Notes: generated by a model from the sequence alone, not told the origin. Counted from the stretch's first letter, positions 47,860 through 56,316 are shown. The stretch: 64,000 nt of DNA from Lentilitoribacter sp. Alg239-R112 (GCF_900537175.1 NZ_LS999833.1:558001-622000); one strand, 5' to 3'. Numbers and translations: made by a program.

Positions 47860-49974
47860 TCAAACTGCCCGTATCCAAACTTTCGTATCGTGAAAGCCAA
47901 CCCCACCATTTGGTGCAATAGTATCCGCACCGACAAGTGTATTAATTCCCTCGCCATTGACAAAAGTTGAATTCGGCCAAAGACCTTCCTGAATAACGAC
48001 ACCCCGACGCACACCTTCAAACAGTGTAACGTGAACTGATATTTCTCCGCGGGAATTTCCAACTATGATAAGCTCCCCTTCACTTACACCAAGCTTGGCG
48101 GCATCCTCAGGATGAAGTTTTAGTTCCGGGCGGCCCCGTTCTTGTTTAATGGAGCTTTTGGTTTGTGCAAACGTTGAATTTAAAAACGCTCTTGCTGGTG
48201 ATGTTGCCAAACGGAAGGGGTGCGCATCATCTGCGACCTCGGATGAGGCAGCATAGTCGGGAAATTGTGGCAAGATATCCAAATCTCCCTGTAGGCCCAT
48301 TTGTTCAGGCGGATTGGCGGTCGTTCTGGTATTTCGCCATTTAGGCTTAAATCTAAACTTGCCGTCCGCATGAGCAAAGCCATTTAAATAATTCGATGTC
48401 TCGAAATCCGGCTGCTCATCAATCCATTTTCTCTCTTCAAAATCATCAAAACTACCGTAACCAGAATCGTTCAAAATGCGATCTAAATGCTGCCGTGCGG
48501 ACATATTGAACTCTGGTCGATCACCAAGCCCCAAACGTTTAGCAAGCTCGTCGATCACATAAAGATTTTCCTGCGGTCCACCGAGTTCGTTTACTGGCGG
48601 CTCAACCTGCTTGGCGCCGAGCGTGACATGTTGATTGCCGCCGCCTTTGTAAATATCATCATGTTCGAGGAACATAGTGGCAGGTAAGACCACATCAGCC
48701 AGCTTTGCAGTATCTGTCATGAATTGCTCATGCACAGCGGTGAATAAATCATCGCGCAGAAACCCCTGCCGTACCAGTCTTTGCTCAGGGCATACATTCA
48801 TTGGATTGGTGTTCTGAATAAGCATCGCGGTCACAGGTGGCCCACCATATAACGCATCATCATCGCCCATCAGGATGCGGCCAAGCTTTGATTGGTCCAT
48901 ATTGCGCATATTCGGTGTCGCCAAATGCTGACCTTGAACATAGCTTGTATCAAGAGAAAAAATCTCAGCATTATTATGGAATGCGCCCGCGCCCTCATAT
49001 TTCCAAAGGCCAAGAACCGTTGCGATAGAAAGCGCCGCATGCATGTTAACTGCACCATTTCTCTGCCGCGTAAAACCATAACCAAGACGCAAGAATGTGC
49101 GCTTGGTATTACCTATTAACTTGGCCAATTCTTCTATTTCAGAAACAGCTAAACCTGTAATCTCAGATGCCCATTCTGGGGTTTTATCTTTAAGGTGGGC
49201 TTCTAATCCTTTCGGGTCGTCCGCATATTGGTTCATATACTCCCAGTCAGCCAACCCATCGCGAAATAGAACATGCATAATAGCGCACGCCAATGCACCA
49301 TCGGTACCAGGCTTAAGGATAATTTTATGATCGGCTTGTTTCATCGTCGGGCTATCATATATGTCGACGACTACGATTTTTGCACCGCGTGTTTTTCTTG
49401 CTTTGATTGCATGGGTCATCACGTTGATCTGTGTTGAAACCGGATTTGTACCCCAGATCACCACACAGTCAGAGATCGCCATCTCGCGCGGATCAGAGCC
49501 GCGCACAGCCCCGGTTCCCATTGCAAACCCCGTCCAAGCGGGAGTAATGCAAATTGTCCCATGCATGATAGAATAGCGTTTCGCGTGGGTCAGCCGCTTG
49601 ATCGAGTTAAGTTGCACCTGCCCCATTGTACCTGCATAAAAATATGGCCAGATAGTCTCCGAACCATAAAGCTGCTCTGCTTGGATAAATTTCTCGGCAA
49701 TTACATCCAGCGCATCATCGAACTGCACCTCCTGCCAATCCCCTGCACCTTTATCACCTTTGCGGATAAGCGGTTTTAACAGCCGATCAGGATGATACAT
49801 CCGCTCAGCATAGCGGGCGACCTTGGCGCAGATCACACCATCGGTATAGCTATTATCTGCACTGCCTCTCAGACGGCCAATTTTGCCATCATCTTTAATC
49901 TCTACATCCAGCGCGCAAGTGGATGGACAATCATGCGGGCAAGCAGAGTGACCCGTTTTTGCAATAATATTCAT
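47860..49974 (-). CDS. Molybdopterin-dependent oxidoreductase (formate dehydrogenase/DMSO reductase superfamily)
   Basis: A cytoplasmic-type Mo-bisPGD enzyme of 704 residues with no Tat signal. The N-terminal 4Fe-4S cysteines are in SACPHDCPSTCALDV with a fourth in GVICAKVARYAERMYHP. Cofactor-binding regions include YFYAGTMGQVQLNSIKRLTH, CVVIWGTNPVSTQINVM, VVVDIYDSPT and the C-terminal domain with ELKLHPEDAAKLGVSEGE. It resembles the single-subunit group annotated as formate dehydrogenase-like or anaerobic-type oxidoreductases; the substrate is not determinable. It is divergent from rlmJ. Molybdopterin synthase genes moaD/moaE are elsewhere in the window (61.4 kb). Confidence 0.88.
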   Translation of the reverse strand: MNIIAKTGHSACPHDCPSTCALDVEIKDDGKIGRLRGSADNSYTDGVICAKVARYAERMYHPDRLLKPLIRKGDKGAGDWQEVQFDDALDVIAEKFIQAEQLYGSETIWPYFYAGTMGQVQLNSIKRLTHAKRYSIMHGTICITPAWTGFAMGTGAVRGSDPREMAISDCVVIWGTNPVSTQINVMTHAIKARKTRGAKIVVVDIYDSPTMKQADHKIILKPGTDGALACAIMHVLFRDGLADWEYMNQYADDPKGLEAHLKDKTPEWASEITGLAVSEIEELAKLIGNTKRTFLRLGYGFTRQRNGAVNMHAALSIATVLGLWKYEGAGAFHNNAEIFSLDTSYVQGQHLATPNMRNMDQSKLGRILMGDDDALYGGPPVTAMLIQNTNPMNVCPEQRLVRQGFLRDDLFTAVHEQFMTDTAKLADVVLPATMFLEHDDIYKGGGNQHVTLGAKQVEPPVNELGGPQENLYVIDELAKRLGLGDRPEFNMSARQHLDRILNDSGYGSFDDFEERKWIDEQPDFETSNYLNGFAHADGKFRFKPKWRNTRTTANPPEQMGLQGDLDILPQFPDYAASSEVADDAHPFRLATSPARAFLNSTFAQTKSSIKQERGRPELKLHPEDAAKLGVSEGELIIVGNSRGEISVHVTLFEGVRRGVVIQEGLWPNSTFVNGEGINTLVGADTIAPNGGVGFHDTKVWIRAV

Positions 49975-50071
49975 TCGCGATCTCTTAAGACTCGGATTTT
50001 AAAATATTTAGTGTATAGAAGTCTCAGCATTGGTCGAGCCAATTTTTTAGATACAGAGATCAAATCTTTTC

Positions 50072-50920
50072 ATGAATTATCGTCACATATATCACGCAGG
50101 CAATTTTGCCGACTGCCTTAAACATGCCATCCTATCGCGCATCATCACCTATATGCAAAAGAAGGATAAGGCTTTTCGTGTCATCGACACTCATGCAGGC
50201 CCGGGCATTTATGATCTGTCTTCCAAGGAAGCGCAAAAAACAGGCGAGTGGAAAGACGGAATTGGAAAATTGCGTGAAGCCAACTGGTCAAAAAAGTCCA
50301 AAGAACTTCTCACGCCATATTTTGATGCTGTACAAGCGGTGAATATGGGTGAGAAATTTGATACCTACCCCGGTTCACCCATGATCACGCATTCACTGCT
50401 GCGCAAACAAGACCGTATGACGGTAAGCGAATTGCATGCGGATGATTTTCAAAAACTGCATGCTTTGTTTAAGGGCGATTATCAGGTTAAAACCCAGGAA
50501 GTAAACGGATGGCACGCACTAAAGTCCAACCTCCCACCAAAAGAAAAACGCGGCGTTCTACTTGTTGATCCTGCATTCGAGGAAAAAGGTGATTTCTTCC
50601 GCATGGTACGTGGCGCGCGCGAAGCACTTGAGCGGTTTTCCACTGGCACAATGTGTTTTTGGTACCCGATCAAACAGGGGCTAGAGATGCGGGAATTCAA
50701 TGCTGATATGGTCAATGTTGTGGGACATCCAAATACTATTGTGGCCGAACTTTGGGTGAAAGACACGACCCACAGCCTTGATGGTTCTGGCATGGTGATC
50801 GTTAACCCACCTTATACGCTCGTCAATGAACTGCGGATAATCCTGCCCGAAATGTCACGAGCTCTATCGCAAACCGAAGATGGTGGCTGGCGCGTGAGTA
50901 CATTGGTTCCTGAGAGTTAG
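50072..50920 (+). CDS. rlmJ: 23S rRNA (adenine-2030-N6)-methyltransferase
   Basis: Methylates A2030 of 23S rRNA; 282 residues. The RlmJ signature NYRHIYHAGNFADCLKHAIL opens the protein; the SAM site is VIDTHAGPGIYDL, and GVLLVDPAFEEKGDF carries the DPPY-like catalytic motif (DPAF). The stop codon (50918-50920) lies inside a 23-bp direct repeat that occurs three times. Confidence 0.93.
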   Translation: MNYRHIYHAGNFADCLKHAILSRIITYMQKKDKAFRVIDTHAGPGIYDLSSKEAQKTGEWKDGIGKLREANWSKKSKELLTPYFDAVQAVNMGEKFDTYPGSPMITHSLLRKQDRMTVSELHADDFQKLHALFKGDYQVKTQEVNGWHALKSNLPPKEKRGVLLVDPAFEEKGDFFRMVRGAREALERFSTGTMCFWYPIKQGLEMREFNADMVNVVGHPNTIVAELWVKDTTHSLDGSGMVIVNPPYTLVNELRIILPEMSRALSQTEDGGWRVSTLVPES

Positions 50921-50973
50921 ACGTGAGGGTTCCTGAGAGTTAGACATGAGGGCTCCTGAGAGTTAGACATGAG
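50905..50973 (+). repeat. Three tandem 23-bp repeats across the rlmJ stop and next start
   Basis: Copies lie at 50905-50927, 50928-50950 and 50951-50973; they differ at only one or two bases. Copy 1 holds the rlmJ stop, copy 3 the start codon of the VOC gene. Copies create two seven-codon mini-frames (GTG at 50923 and ATG at 50946, each ending in TAG), so stop and start recur with the same 2-bp spacing (TAGAC then ATG/GTG). Confidence 0.9.
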
Positions 50974-51457
50974 CAACGGGCAATCTAACAATGGGCAACC
51001 ACCAAAAAATTGGGCGGCTCTAAAACCTGAATTACTGGTTGAAGATTTTGAGATTAGCCGTGATTGCTGGTGCAATGCCTTTGGCTTTAGGGTTGCTTAT
51101 CAACGCCCTGATGAAAAGTTCGCCTATCTGGAACGCCCAGAAGGTGCGCAAATAATGATCAGCCAACGCCACCATAACGGAAAATGGGAGCTGGGTGACA
51201 TGGCACATCCACTCGGCCAAGGTGTAATGTTTCAGATCAATGTGTTAAACTTTGAAGAGTTACATCAAAATATTTTGGCGCATGGCCTAACGCTATATGA
51301 TGGCGCGCGCGATGAGCAAGACTTGAAAAACCCGCGCGAAATCTGGCGAAATTTAGGTGATAGAGAAGGTGGCTCGAAAGAACTTTTCGTGCTCGACCCA
51401 AATGGATACCTGATTATGTTTAGCCAAGAAATAGGCGAACGACCGCTGCAAAAATAA
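50969..51457 (+). CDS. VOC (glyoxalase/bleomycin-resistance) family protein
   Basis: A small metalloprotein of 162 residues with the vicinal-oxygen-chelate fold: LKPELLVEDFEISRDCWCNA, FRVAYQRPDEKFAYLERP, then FQINVLNFEELHQNI and KELFVLDPNGYLIMFSQE. Metal ligands expected on the strands are present in part (His in ISQRHH region, Glu in the last strand is replaced by the context of DPNGY). It starts in the last 23-bp repeat and is likely coupled to rlmJ translation. Confidence 0.82.
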   Translation: MSNGQSNNGQPPKNWAALKPELLVEDFEISRDCWCNAFGFRVAYQRPDEKFAYLERPEGAQIMISQRHHNGKWELGDMAHPLGQGVMFQINVLNFEELHQNILAHGLTLYDGARDEQDLKNPREIWRNLGDREGGSKELFVLDPNGYLIMFSQEIGERPLQK

Positions 51458-51471
51458 AATTAAGCTTGTCC

Positions 51472-52254
51472 CTACCCCTCTAGAGAGGCAAACGTTGCCT
51501 TTGCCTGTTCGCCCAGCCATTCAAACATTTGCTTATATACCGTGCCACCATAGCTAATGCGTGCCACGCCAGCTAGAGCGAGCATTTTGTTTTCCGGTGA
51601 ATCCGGCACTGCAATAATATTAATCGGAAGTTCAATTGCATTACACAGTGTTTTTATCATGCCAATATCTGTAAGACCAGGCACAAAGAAACCGTCTGCG
51701 CCGACATCGGCGTACGCTCTGCCCCGGGCAATAACTTCATCCAGCATGTCAGGTGTAATTGGCTCACCGTTTTTCTTGGCATCTAAACAAATATCCGTTC
51801 GCGCATTGAGAAATGCGCTGAAACCTGACCCGTCACACACGGTGCGTGCGGCCTGTAAGCGTATGCATTGTTTATCCAAATCATGCACACCCTCGCCACC
51901 GATGACTTTATCTTCAAAATTAAACCCTATCGCGCCCGCGGATATACCACGTCCGATGTTACGTGCAACAACTGCCGGGTCTTCACCATAGGCACCCTCA
52001 ATATCCATTGAGACAGGTAAATCAACGGCTTCGACAATGCGCTCTATATTATCAAGTGCCAGTTCTATTGGTATTTTCTCGCCATCTTCGTAACCATTGA
52101 CCAGCGCAACGGGCGCACTGCCCGTAGCAAGCGCTTTTGCACCCGCAGCTTCAACGACTTTGGCGGAACCTGCGTTCCAAATATTATATATTATAAGCGG
52201 ATCACCTTTTACGTGAAGCGCGCGGAATTTATCTGCTTGATCTTGTTGTGACAT
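51472..52254 (-). CDS. Isocitrate lyase / PEP mutase family protein
   Basis: A TIM-barrel enzyme of 260 residues in the ICL/PEPM superfamily: YNIWNAGSAKVVEAAGAKAL, the Mg-binding SMDIEGAYGED, IGFNFEDKVIGGEGVHDLDK, LNARTDICLDAKK and GVARISYGGTVYK. True isocitrate lyases carry a KKCGH motif that is missing here, so it is a smaller C-C or P-C bond enzyme of unknown substrate. The ATG at 52254 follows AGGGGTG; a GTG/ATG extension to 52281 is less likely. Confidence 0.85.
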   Translation of the reverse strand: MSQQDQADKFRALHVKGDPLIIYNIWNAGSAKVVEAAGAKALATGSAPVALVNGYEDGEKIPIELALDNIERIVEAVDLPVSMDIEGAYGEDPAVVARNIGRGISAGAIGFNFEDKVIGGEGVHDLDKQCIRLQAARTVCDGSGFSAFLNARTDICLDAKKNGEPITPDMLDEVIARGRAYADVGADGFFVPGLTDIGMIKTLCNAIELPINIIAVPDSPENKMLALAGVARISYGGTVYKQMFEWLGEQAKATFASLEG

Positions 52255-52341
52255 GTGACACACCCCTTGTTCACTTACCAAATAACGATCTTTGATTCAC
52301 GAAACTTAATTGAAGCGAAAATTATACGAGTGCGCAAGTGC

Positions 52342-52731
52342 TTATTTTAAGGTAGGTGGTTTTCGTGCAAGCCAAAAACTCAATAAAATCATCGTCCAAC
52401 CCAGCACAGCTTTGGCGTGGGCGGACAGCCAAGCGTCGCTGGTAAATGTCATAATAGACAAAATTTCTTGTGCATTTGGTGGCTGATGAATGACATTTTG
52501 CAACGGTAAGCCTTCAAAGAGAAAAATGTAATAAAGGTAATAAATCTGGGGGGATAACCAAATAAATGCCCATAAAAATACCATCGCCGTTACAATACGT
52601 GAGGCCAAGGATATACGCTTGGCAATAACATAGAACGCGGTCATGGTGACCACAAATAACGTGATCGATAAAGCCACAAGCCCAGAGCGGCCCAAAATGG
52701 TGAGATTAAAAAATGTGTCACCCTCATACAT
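52342..52731 (-). CDS. Small integral membrane protein of unknown function
   Basis: About 129 residues with three or four membrane segments (LVALSITLFVVTMTAFYVIA, IVTAMVFLWAFIWLSPQIYY, AVLGWTMILLSFWLA). The ATG at 52731 was chosen; a TTG at 52767 is possible. No family is recognised. It is divergent from the hydrolase at 52830. Confidence 0.55.
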   Translation of the reverse strand: MYEGDTFFNLTILGRSGLVALSITLFVVTMTAFYVIAKRISLASRIVTAMVFLWAFIWLSPQIYYLYYIFLFEGLPLQNVIHQPPNAQEILSIMTFTSDAWLSAHAKAVLGWTMILLSFWLARKPPTLK

Positions 52732-52829
52732 TGCGTCAATGTGCCCGACTGGATTGGTGTGGTGCAAGTCAAAATAAGTATTCTCGCATAAGAACTTCAG
52801 ATAATATAGCCAAAGATCGGGGTAAATAT

Positions 52830-53723
52830 ATGCTGGATAATTTTAGTGATGACATTATGGTTCTGCCATCTGGAATTAAACTACGGGTTCGCACGGCTGG
52901 CGACGGACCACCCGTTCTACTCTTACATGGATATCCGCAAACCCACCTTTGTTGGGATAAAGTTGCTCCTAAACTGGTGGAGGCGGGATTTCGTGTGATT
53001 CTAAGTGACCTACGCGGCTATGGAGATAGTGATAAACCCAAATCAAAGCCTGACCACAGCACCTATTCCAAACGTGCAATGGGTGCAGACCAGTATGAAC
53101 TCATGCAAATGCTTGGTTATGAAAAATTTGCGATTGCCGGACATGACAGAGGCGCGCGCGTAGCCCATCGAATGGCCCGTGATTACCCGGATCATATCTC
53201 CGCCGTGTCCGTTTTGGACATCGTGCCAACGGAATATATGTATGAAAACACGGAACGCGAATTGGCGACGGGATATTATCACTGGTTTTTCCTCATTCAA
53301 CCAGCCCCACACCCAGAAAAAATGATTGGTCACGACCCTGATTATTACCTCAGATCCAAGCTTTCAGGCTGGAGCAAGGGAAACCAAACTGCCTTTGATG
53401 AAGAGGTGGTTAAAGACTATGTCCGCTGTTTTTCAGACCCTTTATGCATTCACGCAACATGTGAAGATTATCGTGCTGGTGCAAGCATTGATCTTGAACA
53501 TGACAGCGCTGATAGAGCCGCGAGAATACAAATGCCTGTACAGGCGCTTTGGGGACAAAAAGGACTGGTCGACAAGCTCTATAACGTCTTGGATATCTGG
53601 CGAGGCTACGCCGAACACGTAGAAGGAAAAGGTATAAATTGTGGTCACTTTCTACCCGAAGAACAACCACAGGAAACTGCGGAAAATTTAATACGGTTCT
53701 TCAAAATGCATCATGGCATTTAA
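52830..53723 (+). CDS. Alpha/beta hydrolase of the fluoroacetate dehalogenase type
   Basis: A 297-residue hydrolase. The residue set matches fluoroacetate dehalogenase: nucleophile Asp106 with Arg107 and Arg110 in AGHDRGARVAHR, Asp130 in SVLDIVPT, the halide pocket His151-Trp152 in GYYHWFFL, Tyr214 in CEDYRAG and His273 in INCGHFLPEE. HGYPQ (oxyanion) is near the start. It can be expected to hydrolyse haloacetates, although relatives include epoxide hydrolases. The ATG at 52830 follows CGGGGTAAATAT; the frame continues upstream to 52713 but that part is not family-like. No regulator or transporter for haloacids is adjacent. Confidence 0.85.
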   Translation: MLDNFSDDIMVLPSGIKLRVRTAGDGPPVLLLHGYPQTHLCWDKVAPKLVEAGFRVILSDLRGYGDSDKPKSKPDHSTYSKRAMGADQYELMQMLGYEKFAIAGHDRGARVAHRMARDYPDHISAVSVLDIVPTEYMYENTERELATGYYHWFFLIQPAPHPEKMIGHDPDYYLRSKLSGWSKGNQTAFDEEVVKDYVRCFSDPLCIHATCEDYRAGASIDLEHDSADRAARIQMPVQALWGQKGLVDKLYNVLDIWRGYAEHVEGKGINCGHFLPEEQPQETAENLIRFFKMHHGI

Positions 53724-53816
53724 ATTGCAGAACTAGACCAATTTTATATAAACTCGGATCTTAGCGAACTTGCTCAAGCATGTTTGCAAATAAAATTCGA
53801 TAAAAGCACTCAACAA

Positions 53817-53830
53817 TTGATCCAAATCAA
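53817..53830. promoter_or_regulatory. FNR/FixK-type box TTGATCCAAATCAA
   Basis: A perfect TTGAT-N4-ATCAA box. If it acts at -41.5, transcription starts near 53865, with TTTACT at 53853-53858 as a -10. The universal stress protein gene lies 180 bp downstream; low-oxygen induction of such genes is common in alphaproteobacteria. Confidence 0.75.
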
Positions 53831-53864
53831 TTCATACACCTTCATAAGTTGATTTACTCACTGA

Positions 53865-53978
53865 TGTCAGAGATGAGGGAAATTGCCATGGTTAGCTCCC
53901 CTACCCATGGCAGTGTAAGATCAGGTATGGTTTCTATCCCAAAGTATTGGCCATTGGTCTTACCCTCATCTCGTGACA
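53865..53978 (+). promoter_or_regulatory. Structured 5' leader of the universal stress protein gene
   Basis: TGTCAGAGATGAGGG (53865-53879) pairs with CCCTCATCTCGTGACA (53963-53978), apart from one bulged base, closing a ~114-nt element. Inside it TGCCATGG (53884-53891) pairs with CCATGGCA (53905-53912). The outer stem begins where the FNR-dependent start is predicted, and ends about 20 nt before the AAAGGAG ribosome site. Function unknown. Confidence 0.5.
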
Positions 53979-54009
53979 GATATGCTGAGAAGGGGTGAAA
54001 GGAGATATC

Positions 54010-54444
54010 ATGTTTTCAAATATTGTGGTGGCCGTAGATGGCTCCGAACATGCAGCGCACGCAATTGCAACCGCTTGTGATATTGCTGGCAAATATGACT
54101 CCAACATCCACTTAGTGCATTCACCTCAAGTAGACACGGTGGGCTTTGCGGTAGGTTCAGGTGCCTATGTGCTTGAACCTGGTCCAGAGCGGATTAAAGC
54201 TGCGGGTCAAAAGGTGATGGATGAAGCCGCTACACTTTCTAAAAAGCAAGGACGCGCACCGAAAACAACAACCATCGGCAACGGGGATCCTGCGAAAGAA
54301 ATTCTTAATTGCGCTGAGGCAAATGATGCCGACCTTATTGTTATGGGACGCAGAGGTTTAGGTACTATGGGCAATCTGTTTCTAGGTAGTGTCTCAGGCA
54401 AGGTAAGCCACGAAACGACCTGCGCATGCCTGACGGTTAAATAG
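54010..54444 (+). CDS. Universal stress protein (UspA family)
   Basis: A 144-residue UspA-like protein. It starts FSNIVVAVDGSEHAAHA and carries the nucleotide-binding G-x2-G-x9-G-S pattern in MGRRGLGTMGNLFLGSVSGK. The ATG at 54010 follows AAAGGAGATATC; a GTG at 53995 is less likely. FNR box and structured leader upstream suggest induction under oxygen limitation. Confidence 0.9.
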   Translation: MFSNIVVAVDGSEHAAHAIATACDIAGKYDSNIHLVHSPQVDTVGFAVGSGAYVLEPGPERIKAAGQKVMDEAATLSKKQGRAPKTTTIGNGDPAKEILNCAEANDADLIVMGRRGLGTMGNLFLGSVSGKVSHETTCACLTVK

Positions 54445-54463
54445 TTAGAAAATCCTAACCGGG

Positions 54464-54691
54464 CTAAATGATAGAAATCAAATAACCGATCATCAAACAG
54501 GCACCAATTAAAAACGGATAGGCGATGAAGAGATAGAATGGACTCTTGATATCTTCCCCTTCTCCTTCTGTATCGTCTTCTACCTTCGCACGCATACGTT
54601 CAAACATGCTGCGATCAAAAAAGTAGAGATACCCCTCCCAGCAACATTTGCCGAAAAGATAGAGCGCGACGGCAAAAAACAGATATGACAT
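54464..54691 (-). CDS. Small membrane protein of unknown function
   Basis: 75 residues with two membrane segments (YLFFAVALYLFGKC near the start and LFIAYPFLIGACLMIGYLIS at the end) and an acidic linker (VEDDTEGEGEDIKSP). No family recognised. It lies 46 bp downstream of pyrE on the same strand and may be cotranscribed. Confidence 0.6.
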   Translation of the reverse strand: MSYLFFAVALYLFGKCCWEGYLYFFDRSMFERMRAKVEDDTEGEGEDIKSPFYLFIAYPFLIGACLMIGYLISII

Positions 54692-54737
54692 TTTTGCTCC
54701 TCGTAAACTGTAGCCTTTCCTATTTGGTGGGCTTTAA

Positions 54738-55256
54738 CTACTTTTCCAAGTCTTCACGTGTAAATAAAGGGCGAACGTCTAAATCGGGTGCTTTTTGGAT
54801 GTTGGGCTCACCCTGCCCGCGCCAAATAGCGCAAACCACAGCCAGAACATTGGCACCATCGCCGCGCGAAAGTTCCAGCGCATCGGCCACAGCACCACCT
54901 GTTGTGATCACATCTTCAACAAAACATACCTTTTTGCCATCAACAAACTGCCCTTCAATGGCTTGGCATGTGCCGTAGGTTTTGGCCTCTTTGCGCACAA
55001 AAGCGACAGGCAAACCCGATTCGAGTGACATAGCCGTCGCGATTGGTACGCCACCGAGCTCTAAGCCAGCTAAAATCTCCGTGTCAGATGGGATGAGTTT
55101 CAACATACCTTTGGCCACTTCGCGCAGAAGAATCGGTTGCCCTTCAAAACGGTATTTATCAAAATACTTTTCAGAGACCTGCCCAGAGCGCAACGTAAAC
55201 TGACCTGTAAGCGAGGCAATTGCCGATACTTCTTTTGCTAACTCATCATGGTTCAT
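54738..55256 (-). CDS. pyrE: Orotate phosphoribosyltransferase
   Basis: Fifth step of pyrimidine synthesis (orotate plus PRPP to OMP); 172 residues. Marks are GQFTLRSGQVSEKYFDKYRF, LAGLELGGVPIATAMS, FVRKEAKTYGTCQAIEG and the PRPP motif CFVEDVITTGGAVADAL. It is the short, archaeal-like form common in alphaproteobacteria. Confidence 0.93.
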   Translation of the reverse strand: MNHDELAKEVSAIASLTGQFTLRSGQVSEKYFDKYRFEGQPILLREVAKGMLKLIPSDTEILAGLELGGVPIATAMSLESGLPVAFVRKEAKTYGTCQAIEGQFVDGKKVCFVEDVITTGGAVADALELSRGDGANVLAVVCAIWRGQGEPNIQKAPDLDVRPLFTREDLEK

Positions 55257-55365
55257 GTCAGGATCACCTTATGTCTGTTTCATCTGTTAACGACGCATAT
55301 AGCACCGACACAACAAACATGGCTATAAGATGATCCGTTCTATGCCCAAAAAAGAAAGTTCTGAA

Positions 55366-55408
55366 TTGACATGTCAAAAATATTTGACTATTCATATGTT
55401 AAATATTT
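55366..55408. promoter_or_regulatory. Palindromes upstream of the membrane protein/XRE pair
   Basis: TTGACATGTCAA (55366-55377) is a perfect palindrome. Directly after it AAATATTTGAC (55378-55388) and GTTAAATATTT (55398-55408) form a 10-of-11 inverted repeat. The position just before the two-gene unit fits an autoregulatory site for the XRE protein (inference). Confidence 0.45.
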
Positions 55409-55430
55409 TTTACACATGAGGATTTTTGCC

Positions 55431-55847
55431 ATGTCTGTGCATATCAAATTTGTTGTATTTTTATCGCTCGGATTGCTTTTGGTCTTTGCCTGGCATTTTG
55501 CCACCGTTTTCGGAATTGTAGGCTCTGCACCGCAAACGCAGGGTGAGTTTTTTATCCGGTTTGGTATAATTGTTGTGGTTTTCGTATTTTTTTCCATTAC
55601 AACATCACTCATCATCGCCCGTTATGATGAGCAAGCGATACTACCGGACGAACGAGAAGAAAAAGTTGAACTTAAAGCTGAGCGCAATGGCGGCATAGTG
55701 GTATATCTCGGTCTTATTTTGCTTATGTGGCTGGTATTTAAACCCTTATCACCCATGCAGATGGCCAACAGTATATTAGCTGTTATGTGTACCGCTGAGC
55801 TCATCAAAATTGGCTCTGGAATTTACTACCTCCGCAGGGGGCATTAA
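55431..55847 (+). CDS. Membrane protein of unknown function, paired with an XRE regulator
   Basis: About 138 residues with four membrane segments (FVVFLSLGLLLVFAWHFATV, FGIIVVVFVFFSITTSLI, VVYLGLILLMWLVFKPL and MANSILAVMCTAELI). The ATG at 55431 has GAGG at proper spacing; 55371 and 55416 are alternatives. It resembles DUF2178-like partners of small XRE regulators. Its stop is one base before the XRE start. Confidence 0.6.
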   Translation: MSVHIKFVVFLSLGLLLVFAWHFATVFGIVGSAPQTQGEFFIRFGIIVVVFVFFSITTSLIIARYDEQAILPDEREEKVELKAERNGGIVVYLGLILLMWLVFKPLSPMQMANSILAVMCTAELIKIGSGIYYLRRGH

Positions 55848-55848
55848 T

Positions 55849-56064
55849 GTGACAAAAAAACCACCGATCACCAACCGACTGAAAGAACTGCGCGATCGGC
55901 ATGGCCAGTTAAGCCAAGCAGCGCTGGGGCGAGAAATTGGCGTAACTCGCCAGACGATTATCGCTATTGAGCAGGGGCGCTATTCACCTAGCCTTGAAAG
56001 TGCCTTCCGCATATCGCGAGTCTTCGGCGTCGGCATTGAAGACGTATTTGGCTGGAATGAATAA
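55849..56064 (+). CDS. Small XRE-family regulator (YozG-like)
   Basis: A 71-residue HTH protein starting at GTG, after AGGGGG. The HTH is RLKELRDRHGQLSQAALGRE then IGVTRQTIIAIEQGRYSPSLE; the tail GIEDVFGWNE is typical of this stand-alone group. Coupled to the preceding membrane gene. Likely acts on the palindromes at 55366-55408. Confidence 0.85.
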   Translation: MTKKPPITNRLKELRDRHGQLSQAALGREIGVTRQTIIAIEQGRYSPSLESAFRISRVFGVGIEDVFGWNE

Positions 56065-56196
56065 ATATATTTGGAGATCATATTTAGTTAAAAAATGAGA
56101 CTTTAACACTCATTATTTGATGTAATTTGGAAAAACTCTTTCTCTACCGTTGTACTTTCTATACGGGCCCCCATATTGGTCCAAGTAATTATTTCC

Positions 56197-56213
56197 GCGA
56201 ATAAATTATTCGC
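56197..56213. repeat. Inverted repeat in the gap before the antiporter gene
   Basis: GCGAATAA and TTATTCGC face each other across one base. It lies about 105 bp upstream of the antiporter start in a 252-bp AT-rich gap. It could be an operator; no known consensus was matched. A weak GGATA/TATCC pair lies nearer the start (56293-56306). Confidence 0.4.
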
Positions 56214-56316
56214 TCACGGATTATTACTGGTTGTTGTTATAGGGGTAACGATTGGCTTTTATGTTGAGTTCATTCAAAGAACTTAAGTCAGTGGATAGAT
56301 ATATCCGAGGGGAAAA

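Noticed and set aside
56293..56306. A third possible copy of the GGATAG/CTATCC operator
   Set aside because: Only GGATA/TATCC match; the CGAAA flank and AGTCT centre seen in the two good copies are absent.
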